Source: Burkholderiales bacterium
Lineage (GTDB): Bacteria; Pseudomonadota; Gammaproteobacteria; Burkholderiales; Burkholderiaceae
Assembly: GCA_947372535.1 (NCBI GenBank)
Contig: CANBUA010000081.1
Coordinates: 1-16,815, forward strand
Reading direction: 5' to 3'
Length of the DNA: 16,815 nucleotides
Under the pieces are notes generated by a model. The model was not told the origin of the DNA, ran no database searches, and saw only the letters and a program-made list of their open reading frames with translations. Numbering within the stretch: position 1 is the stretch's first letter; every line of letters begins with the position of its first letter. A program made the position numbers and the translations under genes. This document shows, in pieces, positions 9,936 through 16,815 of this stretch.

Positions 9936-11387
9936 TCAAGCAGCGCGGCGCTTGATCCGCATGGTCAAGCCGACCGGCACCATGGTGAAGGACATCAGCT
10001 CCTGGGCCTCCCCACCATCGGGCGTGTCGACCGAGACGATGTCAAACTCATTGAGGAACATCGCCATGGCCAGCTTGATTTCCAGCAGCGCCAGGTAGCG
10101 CCCCGGGCACACGCGCGGGCCGGCCCCAAAGGGCATGGACACGCGCTTGGCGCTGGTCGCACCCACGGCGTCACTGTCGAGCCAGCGCTGCGGGTTGAAC
10201 TCGCGGGCATTGGTGAAATAGCGCTCGCTGAGAACATCGTGCCGCAGCACGCACATCACCATGGTGCCCTTGGGCACCGCCACGTCGTTGATCACCGTAT
10301 CTCGCTTGGCCTCCAGCACATTGAAGGGCCCGACCGGCTTGAGCCGCATGGCCTCGTGGGCGCAGGCCTCGATGTAGCTGAGGTTGGCCATCTTCTCGGG
10401 CGTGAACTCAGCCAAGTCGCCCGCCACGCGACGAGCCTCTTCCCTGGCGCGGCCCATCGCCTCGGGATTGCGCGAGAGCAGGTAAATCATCCAGGACAAG
10501 CTGGTCGCCGTGGTGTCCTCCCCCGCCAGCAGCAAGGTGAACACATTGGCCACCACGTTGTCGTCATCGACACCGCTGCCCTCCTGGTCGGCAGCCACGA
10601 TCATGGCCTCCAGCAGGTTGTTGGGCGATTCGCGCAGCGACGGGTCCTGGCGCAGCCGTTCACGCGCCTGGCTCAAAAACTCGGTGATGGACTGGTTGAC
10701 CACCTCGACGCTCCGGTCCAGCGCCCGGTCCACCGGCAGCTTGATGTAGCGCCAATAAGGGATCAGGGCGTTGGTGCGGCGGTACAGCGCCGGGAAGATC
10801 TTGTCCAGGTGCTGCTGGATGACTTCCTCCTGCGACTCCAGGGTGTTGATGTCCTTGCCGAAAGCCAGCCCGGAGACAGCATCGACCGTGAAGCGCATCA
10901 AGTCAGCCTGCAGGTCGATGACCGTGCCCTCATCGGCCGCCTTGTTCCAGCGACCGTGCAGGCGCTGCGTCACCTTGAGCAGCGACGGGAAATATCGACG
11001 CACATTGCCGGGCGAGAAACTCGCCATCACCATGCGGCGCTGGTTCTGCCAATCCTGGCCCTCGGCCATGAACAGGCCAGGCTTTTTGCCCAGGCCCATC
11101 TCCTGCACCGTCTGCAACAGAATGCTGGGGCGGGTGAAACCATCGGGCCGGTCGCGCAAAATGGTGGAGATTACCTCGTGGTCGGACACGATCAGGAAGC
11201 TGACCGGCCCAATGTGGGCCTGGAGCATGGTGCCGTACTGGTTCAGCCAACGCTCGAAATCCTGGTGCAGCGTGGGCAGCTTGACCTGGAAGCTGTTGCC
11301 CACCAGCGGCCAAGGCTTAGGGCCTGGCAAGTCCTTCAATTGGCGAAGGACACGGGGCGGGGCATCTTGGATGACTTCAGTGTTCAC
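9936..11387 (-). CDS. Cytochrome P450 monooxygenase
   Basis: This heme-thiolate monooxygenase has 483 aa from a GTG start at 11387. I prefer that start because AAAGG lies about 9 nt upstream. A further upstream TTG (11429) is open but less likely. In this numbering the proline-rich start PGPKPWPLVGN is near 21-31, the I-helix oxygen-activation motif AGEDTT at 288-293, the K-helix ExxR (EAMR) at 345-348, and the heme loop FGAGPRVCPGR at 420-430 with ligand C427. All key residues are present. No signal anchor is seen, so the protein is soluble and needs separate redox partners; no ferredoxin or reductase gene lies in the window. The substrate cannot be read from sequence. The gene is divergent from an AraC-family regulator, which is the likely control protein. 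Confidence 0.95.
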   Translation of the reverse strand: MNTEVIQDAPPRVLRQLKDLPGPKPWPLVGNSFQVKLPTLHQDFERWLNQYGTMLQAHIGPVSFLIVSDHEVISTILRDRPDGFTRPSILLQTVQEMGLGKKPGLFMAEGQDWQNQRRMVMASFSPGNVRRYFPSLLKVTQRLHGRWNKAADEGTVIDLQADLMRFTVDAVSGLAFGKDINTLESQEEVIQQHLDKIFPALYRRTNALIPYWRYIKLPVDRALDRSVEVVNQSITEFLSQARERLRQDPSLRESPNNLLEAMIVAADQEGSGVDDDNVVANVFTLLLAGEDTTATSLSWMIYLLSRNPEAMGRAREEARRVAGDLAEFTPEKMANLSYIEACAHEAMRLKPVGPFNVLEAKRDTVINDVAVPKGTMVMCVLRHDVLSERYFTNAREFNPQRWLDSDAVGATSAKRVSMPFGAGPRVCPGRYLALLEIKLAMAMFLNEFDIVSVDTPDGGEAQELMSFTMVPVGLTMRIKRRAA

Positions 11388-11463
11388 GGCATACGACCTT
11401 TCTTCGGGGGCTGCCGGACGAGCCCGCAAGCCAGCCCGACATCATGAGCCAAGAGTGTGGAAC

Positions 11464-11509
11464 ATGCCACTGCCCGGCGCACTGTCCGGCCATGCCAAAT
11501 GACTGTCCG
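11464..11509. promoter_or_regulatory. Candidate AraC-family operator in the P450/araC divergent gap
   Basis: ACTGTCCG occurs at 11481-11488 and again at 11502-11509, start to start 21 bp, which is two helical turns. A near copy, ACTGCCCG, is at 11469-11476. ATGCCA also occurs twice, at 11464-11469 and 11492-11497. AraC/XylS regulators typically bind direct repeats spaced by about 21 bp. The site lies 39 bp before the regulator's start and 77 bp before the P450 start. The binding role is inference. Confidence 0.45.
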
Positions 11510-11547
11510 CAGGCGCCTGGCGTGCGGGGCGATACCATTGGCCCCTG

Positions 11548-12624
11548 ATGAATACCCGCACCCCCACCCCGACAGGCTTTGCCGCCCCGCTGGCCAGGGT
11601 GGTGATGGACCACGTCGCTGCCCAGGGTTTCGACGCCGAGCCGATCCGCGAAGTGCTGGGGCTGAGCCATGAGCAATTGAATGATCTGAGCCAGCGTGTG
11701 CCCTCCAGCCGATTGGTCGCAGCACTCAGCCTGGCCGCCCGCCTGTGTGGCGACCCCAACCTCGCCATCCACGCCTCTCAGTTGATCCGGCCGGCTCACC
11801 TGGGCACCCTGGGCTATGCCCTGGTCAGTTCGGCCAGCGTGACCGATGCCTTGAGCCTGTTCGAGCGCATGCAAAGGCTGCTGTGCAACGAGATGCAGAC
11901 CCACCTGAGCCTGGGTGAACAATCCATCCAGATGGACTGCGAGTGGTTCTCGCCCATGCCGCGCGACACCTTGCTGTGGACCTTCGTGTTCAGCTCGCGC
12001 CTGAGTTTTTGCCGCTGGGTGATGGGTCGCCAACTCGTGCCCGTGAGCATCGACATGCCCTGCCCGGCCCCCACGAACCCTCAGGCCTTGGCCGGCTTGC
12101 TGGCGCACGTGGGCTGCGCCGTGCGTTTCGACGCCGAGCGCCCACGCGAAGTCTTCCCAGTGGATTGGCTGAAGCTGCGCAACCCCAATTCAGACCCAAC
12201 CCTGCACCGCCTGATGGCATCCATGACGGATCAGCTCTGGAGCACGCACCAGGAGGCGCCTGATGAGATCACCATCCACCTGCGCCAACTCATCACCTTG
12301 AGCCTCAACCGAGGCCAGGCGCCTGCCATCGATGCGCTGTTGCCAGAGATGGGCCACGCGGGCTGCACCTCGGTGCGGCAACTGCAACGCCGCCTGGCCG
12401 AGCAAGGCTTGAGCTTCAAGGAATTGGTGGAGCAGATCCGGCGCGAGCAGGTGCTCAACGACCTGCGGCACACAGACCTGCCATTGACCGTGGTGGCGCA
12501 ACGCGCGGCCTATGCCGAGCCGGCCTCATTCCACCGAGCCGTCAAACGCTGGACGGGCACCACGCCGCTGTCGTTCCGGGCGCAGTACCAATCCCCATCT
12601 CAACCCCAGGCCGGATCAGGCTGA
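11548..12624 (+). CDS. AraC-family transcriptional regulator (arabinose-binding-domain-like N terminus)
   Basis: This 358-aa protein has a large N-terminal ligand/oligomerisation domain (about 15-210) of the kind found in OruR/ArgR-like AraC regulators. Recognisable parts are [40 protein letters not shown] and VHFDAERP-like [13 protein letters not shown]. The C-terminal AraC HTH pair follows (about 255-350), with [20 protein letters not shown] as the first recognition region and [20 protein letters not shown] then [10 protein letters not shown] as the second. It probably activates the divergent P450 gene through the repeats at 11464-11509. The 3' end overlaps the 3' end of the convergent cysA by 9 bp. 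The ligand is unknown. Confidence 0.9.
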   Translation: MNTRTPTPTGFAAPLARVVMDHVAAQGFDAEPIREVLGLSHEQLNDLSQRVPSSRLVAALSLAARLCGDPNLAIHASQLIRPAHLGTLGYALVSSASVTDALSLFERMQRLLCNEMQTHLSLGEQSIQMDCEWFSPMPRDTLLWTFVFSSRLSFCRWVMGRQLVPVSIDMPCPAPTNPQALAGLLAHVGCAVRFDAERPREVFPVDWLKLRNPNSDPTLHRLMASMTDQLWSTHQEAPDEITIHLRQLITLSLNRGQAPAIDALLPEMGHAGCTSVRQLQRRLAEQGLSFKELVEQIRREQVLNDLRHTDLPLTVVAQRAAYAEPASFHRAVKRWTGTTPLSFRAQYQSPSQPQAGSG

Positions 12625-13674
12625 GGCCTGCGGCGGAAAGCTCCGGATGCGGCGTGGCTTGAGGTAGACCGCAGCACCTGGCTTGAGCACGCCGCTGTCG
12701 CGCAGCACAGCGAAATCATTGCGTGGCAATTCCACGTCGATCTCGCCCTTGCCATCGGCCCGAAGGAACTCCAGGCGCGTGTTGGGCCCGACGGTCAAGG
12801 TGTGGACCAAGGTCACGGGCAGGCTGCCTTCTTCGGCATGCACCAGCACCTCGATCTCATGCGGGCGCACATAGCTCACATCACGGTGATCACCTTTGGA
12901 CTGGTCGTCCGTGGCGCAAGGCCCGGGCGAATGGTCGCGGCCATGGAACAGGTTCACGTCACCCAGGAACTGCAGCACAAAAGGCGTGGCCGGGTGGTCG
13001 TAGACCTCGTCCGGCGCACCATCCTGCTCGATGCGGCCCTGGTTCATCACGATGATGCGGTCGGCCACTTCCATGGCCTCTTCCTGGTCGTGGGTCACGA
13101 AGACGCTGGTGATGTGCATCTCATCGTGCAAGCGGCGCAGCCAGCGGCGCAGTTCCTTGCGCACCTTGGCGTCCAGCGCACCAAAAGGCTCGTCCAGCAG
13201 CAGCACCTTGGGCTCGACCGCCAAGGCGCGCGCCAGGGCAATGCGTTGACGTTGCCCCCCGGAGAGCTGGTGCGGATAGCGGTCCGCAATCCAGTCCAGT
13301 TGGACCAGCTTGAGCAACTCGTTCACCTTGCGTTGGATCTCGGCCTCGGACGGCCGCTCGCTCTTGGGCCGCACCCGCAGGCCGAAGGCCACGTTCTCGA
13401 AAATGCTCATGTGCCCGAACAGCGCATAGTGCTGGAACACGAAGCCCACCTGCCGATCACGCACCGGCACATGGGTAGCGTCCTCGCCGTGGAAGAGGAC
13501 CGAGCCGCTGTCCGGTTGCTCCAGGCCCGCGATGATGCGCAGCAGTGAGGTCTTGCCCGAGCCCGATGGGCCCAGCAAGGCGACCAGCTCGCCCGAGGGG
13601 ATGTCCAACGTCAGGTTGTCACAGACCGTGACCTTGCCGAAACGCTTGACCAAATTCTTGACTTCGATGCTCAT
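12616..13674 (-). CDS. cysA: Sulfate/thiosulfate ABC transporter ATP-binding protein CysA
   Basis: This 352-aa ATPase powers sulfate/thiosulfate import. Walker A is GPSGSGKT (35-42), the Q-loop is [11 protein letters not shown] (Q81), the signature LSGGQRQR (137-144), Walker B VLLLDEP (157-163), the D-loop GALD (165-168) and the switch His H195 in [15 protein letters not shown]-terminal TOBE-type domain (about 265-345) contains [11 protein letters not shown], a string typical of CysA. Its ATG overlaps the stop of cysW by 4 bp (13671-13674). It is the last gene of the minus-strand operon, and its end overlaps the convergent regulator gene, leaving no space for a terminator. No CysB gene follows it here. 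Confidence 0.95.
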   Translation of the reverse strand: MSIEVKNLVKRFGKVTVCDNLTLDIPSGELVALLGPSGSGKTSLLRIIAGLEQPDSGSVLFHGEDATHVPVRDRQVGFVFQHYALFGHMSIFENVAFGLRVRPKSERPSEAEIQRKVNELLKLVQLDWIADRYPHQLSGGQRQRIALARALAVEPKVLLLDEPFGALDAKVRKELRRWLRRLHDEMHITSVFVTHDQEEAMEVADRIIVMNQGRIEQDGAPDEVYDHPATPFVLQFLGDVNLFHGRDHSPGPCATDDQSKGDHRDVSYVRPHEIEVLVHAEEGSLPVTLVHTLTVGPNTRLEFLRADGKGEIDVELPRNDFAVLRDSGVLKPGAAVYLKPRRIRSFPPQASA

Positions 13675-14543
13675 GCCGCCACTTCCATGTCCACCGCTTG
13701 ATGGATTTCTTGCCGAACGCGACGCTCGACAAGGTATTTGAGGACCAGTGTCACCAGCGCCAGGCTGGCAAGCAAGGATGCCACCGCGAAGGAGGCGGCG
13801 AACTGGTACTCGTTGTACAAGATTTCAATGTGCAGGGGCAAGGTGTTGGTCTGCCCACGGATGTGACCAGAGACCACCGACACCGCCCCGAATTCGCCCA
13901 TGGCCCGCGCATTGCACAAGATCACGCCATACAGCAGCGCCCATTTCACGTTGGGCAGCGTCACCTTGAAAAACACTTGCCAGCCCGAGGCACCCAGCAC
14001 ACGGGCTGCTTCCTCCTGCTCCTGGCCCTGGGCCTGCATCAGCGGGATCAACTCACGCGCCACGAAGGGAAAAGTCACGAAGATGGTGGCCAACACGATG
14101 CCGGGAATGGCAAAGATCACCTTGAGGTCATGGTCGCGCAGCCACTCGCCCCACCAGCCTTGCAGGCCGAACACCAGCACATAGACCAGGCCGGCGATCA
14201 CGGGTGAGACCGAGAACGGCAGGTCGATCAGCGTGAGCAGGATGCTTTTGCCGCGAAAGTCGAACTTGGCGATCGCCCAGGCGGCCGACACACCGAACAC
14301 CAGGTTGAGCGGCACGGCGATCACGGCGGCTGTCAGCGTCAGTACGATGGCCGACACCGCATCGGGCTCGGTGATGGCCGCCAGGTAGACATGCCAGCCC
14401 TTCTTGAAGGCCTCGAAGAACACCGACACCAGCGGCAGGAACAGGAACAGCGACAGGAACAGCAGCGCGATGCCGATCAGCAGGCGGCGCACCCAGGGCG
14501 GCTCCTGGCGGCTGTGAAGGATGTTGGGAGGAGTTTGGCTCAT
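13671..14543 (-). CDS. cysW: Sulfate/thiosulfate ABC transporter permease CysW
   Basis: This 290-aa inner-membrane permease pairs with CysT and CysA. About six hydrophobic segments are visible. The conserved permease (EAA) loop, which docks on the ATPase, reads [25 protein letters not shown] at 177-197. The strings [19 protein letters not shown] and [20 protein letters not shown] are characteristic of CysW. The start is ATG at 14543, 9 bp after the cysT stop; the ribosome site is weak (GAAGAA). The gene overlaps cysA by 4 bp, implying coupled translation. Confidence 0.95.
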   Translation of the reverse strand: MSQTPPNILHSRQEPPWVRRLLIGIALLFLSLFLFLPLVSVFFEAFKKGWHVYLAAITEPDAVSAIVLTLTAAVIAVPLNLVFGVSAAWAIAKFDFRGKSILLTLIDLPFSVSPVIAGLVYVLVFGLQGWWGEWLRDHDLKVIFAIPGIVLATIFVTFPFVARELIPLMQAQGQEQEEAARVLGASGWQVFFKVTLPNVKWALLYGVILCNARAMGEFGAVSVVSGHIRGQTNTLPLHIEILYNEYQFAASFAVASLLASLALVTLVLKYLVERRVRQEIHQAVDMEVAA

Positions 14544-14552
14544 GGTGATTCT

Positions 14553-15395
14553 TCAACGGCCCTGACGTTTGCGAGCCCACGCCTGAAGCGCATTGATGGC
14601 CAACAGCATGATGAAGGACATCACCAGCATGACCACTGCGATCGCCGTGGCGCCCTGGTAATCGTATTGCTCCAGCTTGGTAATGATCAGCAAAGGCGTG
14701 ATCTCCGAGACCATGGGCATGTTGCCAGCGATGAAGATGATGGAGCCGTATTCGCCCAGAGCGCGGGCAAAGGCCAGGGCAAAGCCCGTCAGCAAAGCCG
14801 GCGTGAGGATGGGCAGGATCACCTTGGTGAAGGTCTGCAGGCGAGAAGCACCCAGCGTGGCGGCCGCCTCCTCCAGTTCGCTGGCCAGGTCCTCCAGGAT
14901 GGGCTGCACCGTGCGCACCACGAAAGGCAGGCCGATGAAGGTCATGGCCACGAAAATGCCGATGGGCGTGAAGGCCACCTTGATGCCGTGGGGCTCCAGG
15001 TACTGGCCGATCCAGCCGTTTTGCGCATACAGGCCGGTCAGGGTGATGCCCGCCACCGCCGTGGGCAAGGCAAACGGCAGGTCCACCAGCGCATCGACCA
15101 TGCGCTTACCGAAAAAGTCATAGCGCACCAGCACCCAGGCCACCAGCAGCCCGAAGACGCCGTTGACGATGGCCGCCAGCAGCGAGGTGCCGAAAGTCAG
15201 CTTGTAGGAGGCCACCACCCGAGGCGACGCCGCCGCTTCCCAGAAGGCCGGCCAGGTCATGGTGGCTGTTTTCAGGAAAGTGGCCGACAAAGGGATCAGC
15301 ACGATCAGGCTGAGGTAGAGCAGCGTCAAGCCCAAGGCCAGGTCAAAGCCAGGCAGCACGCTTGGGCGACGCAACAGCGTTCTGGAAAAAATCAT
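14553..15395 (-). CDS. cysT: Sulfate/thiosulfate ABC transporter permease CysT (CysU)
   Basis: This is the second permease of the sulfate importer and first gene of the operon. I take ATG at 15395 (280 aa), because it places MIFSRTLLRRPSVLPGF at the N terminus, matching the short start of E. coli CysU just before the VLPGF stretch. An ATG at 15455 in the same frame would add 20 residues, and neither start has a strong ribosome site. The string ALVDLPFALPTAVAGITLTG, the EAA loop EEAAATLGASRLQTFTKVIL (175-194) and ALGEYGSIIFIAGN are visible among six hydrophobic segments. No sulfate-binding protein gene (sbp or cysP) lies upstream within the window, although these commonly accompany cysTWA. Confidence 0.93.
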   Translation of the reverse strand: MIFSRTLLRRPSVLPGFDLALGLTLLYLSLIVLIPLSATFLKTATMTWPAFWEAAASPRVVASYKLTFGTSLLAAIVNGVFGLLVAWVLVRYDFFGKRMVDALVDLPFALPTAVAGITLTGLYAQNGWIGQYLEPHGIKVAFTPIGIFVAMTFIGLPFVVRTVQPILEDLASELEEAAATLGASRLQTFTKVILPILTPALLTGFALAFARALGEYGSIIFIAGNMPMVSEITPLLIITKLEQYDYQGATAIAVVMLVMSFIMLLAINALQAWARKRQGR

Positions 15396-15469
15396 GAGGC
15401 GATGGATCGCTCTGGCTGGCGACTCGTGGGAGGGAATGCAGGATGTTACAAACATCTGCTAAAGCATCC

Positions 15470-15511
15470 AACAAATCAAAAATGGCTTACTTATTTGTTT
15501 TTCGCATATAA
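15470..15511 (-). promoter_or_regulatory. Candidate control region of the cysTWA operon (CysB-type site possible)
   Basis: This is an AT-rich stretch upstream of cysT. It has a 7-bp dyad, AACAAAT (15470-15476) and ATTTGTT (15493-15499), separated by 16 bp. Read on the minus strand it also contains TTATATGCGAAAAAC (15511-15497). Sulfur-assimilation operons in Burkholderiales are normally activated by the LysR-type CysB, which binds AT-rich dyads. Assigning this one to CysB is inference. Confidence 0.35.
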
Positions 15512-15671
15512 AGCCCGTCCCATCATTTGCTTCACGCAGACCGCTTCCGCCATCATGCCGTCAAATCGCTGGGCGAGCCAAAGCCGCTGACGGCCAAGTC
15601 TCGTCGTCGACGCCCTTGAATATATTACCGAGCGGATCCGCTGACGACTTTCTTCGCGTGAAAGAATAGAT

Positions 15672-15698
15672 ATCAAATATCATTACAAGATATTTGAT
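15672..15698. repeat. AT-rich 10-bp inverted repeat
   Basis: ATCAAATATC (15672-15681) and GATATTTGAT (15689-15698) are perfect inverted copies around a 7-bp spacer (ATTACAA). It starts 5 bp past the stop of the minus-strand gene ending at 15704. The stem is AT-only apart from two pairs and no T tract follows, so a protein-binding dyad is at least as likely as a terminator. Confidence 0.55.
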
Positions 15699-15703
15699 TC
15701 ATG

Positions 15704-16066
15704 TCAGTGAAGATAATCCTTCATCATTTGGCTGAGCACCTGCCAAAGGGCCTCCCAAGGCGTCAGCATCATGCCCACGATGAACAGCATGATCGCCACC
15801 TCAGCCCGCCACTCGCCAAACAGCCACACAACCCATCGACGCCGGAACCCCTGGCGTTTGCCCAAGACCCCACCGCCTTGTGCTCGGGGTGCTGACCAAC
15901 TTGCGACCTCGATGTCGGCCCGTTGATCTGGCGGGGTGAAATCATGCTCCTCCTGCCAGAGGCCATTGGCCGCCAGCGTGGCCACACGGGGTGGCATGAG
16001 GGGCTGAAGCTCTACCAATCGCGTGGCACAGCGTTCGATCCAGGCATCTTTGAGTAGCGTTTCCAT
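15704..16066 (-). CDS. Small hypothetical protein with C-terminal membrane segment, probably LexA-controlled
   Basis: This 120-aa protein starts at ATG 16066. The family is not recognised. The first 60 residues look like a folded soluble part (METLLKDAWIERCATRLVEL, then ATLAANGLWQEEHDFTPPDQ). A basic linker GKRQGFRRRW (69-78) precedes a hydrophobic stretch, AEVAIMLFIVGMMLTPWEAL (about 88-107), so the protein is probably a tail-anchored inner-membrane protein. A near-consensus SOS box (16066-16085) touches the start codon, so LexA should repress it. A TATAAAAT string inside that box could act as a -10, which would put transcription start at or near the ATG and give a leaderless mRNA. SOS-induced small membrane proteins elsewhere include division inhibitors and toxins, but the function here is inference. 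Alternatively the true start lies downstream. Confidence 0.6.
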   Translation of the reverse strand: METLLKDAWIERCATRLVELQPLMPPRVATLAANGLWQEEHDFTPPDQRADIEVASWSAPRAQGGGVLGKRQGFRRRWVVWLFGEWRAEVAIMLFIVGMMLTPWEALWQVLSQMMKDYLH

Positions 16067-16085
16067 ACTGTGATTTTATACAGTA
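16066..16085 (-). promoter_or_regulatory. LexA (SOS) box
   Basis: On the minus strand the site reads TACTGTATAAAATCACAGTA. It has the invariant CTG-N10-CAG core and matches the E. coli consensus TACTGTATATATATACAGTA at 17 of 20 positions. Its last base is the A of the ATG of the 120-aa gene. No LexA gene lies in the window, so function rests on the match and placement. Confidence 0.75.
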
Positions 16086-16165
16086 TTTTGTAGCTTGGGA
16101 AGCCTTGTTACGACTCGCGATCAAGCCGCCGCGGCCTCATCAAACACGAGAGAGGCGCCCAAGAA

Positions 16166-16201
16166 AAATCCCCCAGGAACGCTGCGTTTCCTGGGGGATT
16201 T
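16166..16201. terminator. Strong bidirectional rho-independent terminator
   Basis: AAATCCCCCAGGAA (16166-16179) and TTCCTGGGGGATTT (16188-16201) form a perfect 14-bp stem with an 8-nt loop. Read on the minus strand the GC stem runs into TTTTTCTT; on the plus strand it runs into ATTTCTT. No gene ends just before it on either strand within the window. It stands between the SOS promoter and the integrase and may insulate one from the other. Confidence 0.8.
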
Positions 16202-16290
16202 CTTATGCGGTGGGGTGGCTGATGGGGCTTGTCGCCAAACCACCTCAAAGCACCATTACCCTTTAGCTTCAATCACTTGCATCAAAATCA

Positions 16291-16314
16291 ATGCACCCAC
16301 ACCATGCACCCACA
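16291..16314 (+). repeat. Tandem 11-bp direct repeat upstream of the integrase
   Basis: ATGCACCCACA occurs at 16291-16301 and 16304-16314, a 13-bp period. It lies 69-92 bp before the integrase start. It could be an arm-type integrase or excisionase binding site, or a regulator site; this is inference. Confidence 0.5.
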
Positions 16315-16382
16315 TGGGGTAGAGTCAGTGCACAATACAGTCTCCGGCGCCGAGCGCCTCCTGTGTCTTCTCATCCACAAGC

Positions 16383-16815
16383 ATGGCAGTCAAACGAAGC
16401 AGCGCGGACCAGTTCCTACAGAAGGTGGGGGGCACCTTCTACGCCCGGGTAAGGGTTCCCAGAACACTTGAAAAGTACGTGGGGCAAAGCCACATCCGGC
16501 GCAGCTTGCAGACTGGCGACAAGACAGAAGCGAATCGGCGGAAGTTCGCCATGGTGGCGCGCATCAAGGCCGAGCTAGAAGCTATCCGCAAATCAGCCCA
16601 CAAGGACGATGCGCCCGGCCTGTCATTCGCTGCTGCGAAGGCCATCAGGGATCAACTGAAAGAGTTGAAGCAGGCCGGTGACCATGACATGGCACAGACC
16701 GTTGAAGGCGTTACGGTAGAGCAGGCCCTGCGGGTTGAAGCTCTATATGGAGAGGTGAAGGCGAACAAGTGGTTCAGGGCTGCCACGGTCACGTCTGAGT
16801 CGCTGAAGGAACTGC
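16383..16815 (+). CDS. Tyrosine-recombinase-type integrase, N-terminal part (3' end outside window)
   Basis: The frame opens with ATG at 16383 (in-frame stop TAG at 16320, no other standard start between) and runs to the window end with 144 residues and no stop. The N terminus, with FLQKVGGTFYARVRVPRTLE (11-30) and HIRRSLQTGDKTEANRRK (37-54), matches the DUF6538-type N-terminal domain found on phage and island integrases. The catalytic domain with its R-H-R-Y residues would lie downstream and is not visible. There is no good ribosome site before the ATG. Codon third positions are less GC-rich than in the sulfate or P450 genes, consistent with horizontal acquisition. The gene points away from the core genes, so the element probably extends to the right. 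Confidence 0.8.
   Translation, partial: MAVKRSSADQFLQKVGGTFYARVRVPRTLEKYVGQSHIRRSLQTGDKTEANRRKFAMVARIKAELEAIRKSAHKDDAPGLSFAAAKAIRDQLKELKQAGDHDMAQTVEGVTVEQALRVEALYGEVKANKWFRAATVTSESLKEL

Larger units (their letters stand above)
15456..15703. other. AT-rich intergenic region between cysT and the SOS-controlled gene
   Basis: I see no convincing gene here. It holds the AT-rich dyad at 15470-15499, a perfect 12-bp palindrome AGCGGATCCGCT (15631-15642) and the ATCAAATATC dyad at 15672-15698. Base composition is clearly lower in GC than the flanking genes. A 61-residue minus-strand frame (15676-15491) starts with TTG, has no ribosome site and lies over the probable cys promoter, so I do not call it. 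Confidence 0.6.
16086..16382. other. Intergenic junction between the SOS gene and the integrase gene
   Basis: These 297 bp carry no convincing gene. They hold the strong terminator at 16166-16201, the tandem ATGCACCCACA repeats (16291-16314) and the AT-richer region just before the integrase. No tRNA or tmRNA fold is apparent. It probably contains or borders one end of an integrated element. The attachment core cannot be identified from one side. Confidence 0.5.

Noticed and set aside
10239..11447. A 402-residue plus-strand frame
   Set aside because: It is antisense to the P450, which carries every family motif. It shows no recognisable domain.
14391..15590. A 399-residue plus-strand frame
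   Set aside because: It is antisense to cysW and cysT and runs through the cys promoter region; no domain is seen.
15491..15676. A 61-residue minus-strand frame upstream of cysT
   Set aside because: It has a TTG start, no ribosome site, overlaps the likely cys control region and shows no recognisable similarity.
16103..16115. CCTTGTTACGACT, identical to the complement of the conserved 3' end of 16S rRNA
   Set aside because: Only 13 bp match and the flanking sequence does not continue as 16S rRNA, so it is probably chance.
16095..16471. Two plus-strand frames (75 and 80 residues) before and into the integrase
   Set aside because: They cross the terminator or overlap the integrase in another frame, and have the composition of non-coding sequence.

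Overview
The window looks like a chromosomal segment of a GC-rich betaproteobacterium of the order Burkholderiales. The basis is codon usage, gene density and content: a cysTWA sulfate importer, a Tar-type chemoreceptor, a PHB-depolymerase-type hydrolase, a Suv3-like helicase and an AdeT-like binding protein. I cannot fix the genus from sequence alone. The right edge enters a mobile element, marked by the start of a tyrosine-recombinase-type integrase.

Layout. Positions 1-267 hold the C-terminal end of a probable TetR regulator. On the minus strand, 1141-367 carries a two-gene unit: a 97-aa precursor-like peptide with an ELTPEQTTQVSGA segment and repeated GLVAV blocks, then a 149-aa protein with eight cysteines. 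The unit ends in a clear terminator (271-308). A secreted PHB-depolymerase-type hydrolase (2316-1285, minus) diverges from a 751-aa Suv3-like RNA helicase (2409-4664, plus).

From 4780 to 9910 four plus-strand genes form a sensory block: a periplasmic binding protein, two membrane-anchored diguanylate cyclases whose genes overlap by 4 bp, and a methyl-accepting chemotaxis protein. From 9936 to 12624 a cytochrome P450 (minus) diverges from an AraC-family regulator (plus). The 160-bp gap between them contains direct repeats with a 21-bp period, a plausible operator.

The sulfate/thiosulfate ABC transporter genes cysT-cysW-cysA lie on the minus strand (15395-12616), with no binding-protein gene beside them. 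Upstream is a 120-aa minus-strand gene (16066-15704) whose start codon touches a near-consensus LexA (SOS) box. A strong bidirectional terminator (16166-16201) and tandem 11-bp repeats then precede the truncated integrase gene (16383 to the window end).

Working together: the sensory block links a periplasmic ligand protein to c-di-GMP synthesis and chemotaxis, by proximity only. The P450/AraC pair looks like a regulator with its target. The best candidates for something undescribed are the precursor-like peptide with its eight-cysteine partner, and the SOS-controlled small membrane protein at the island boundary.
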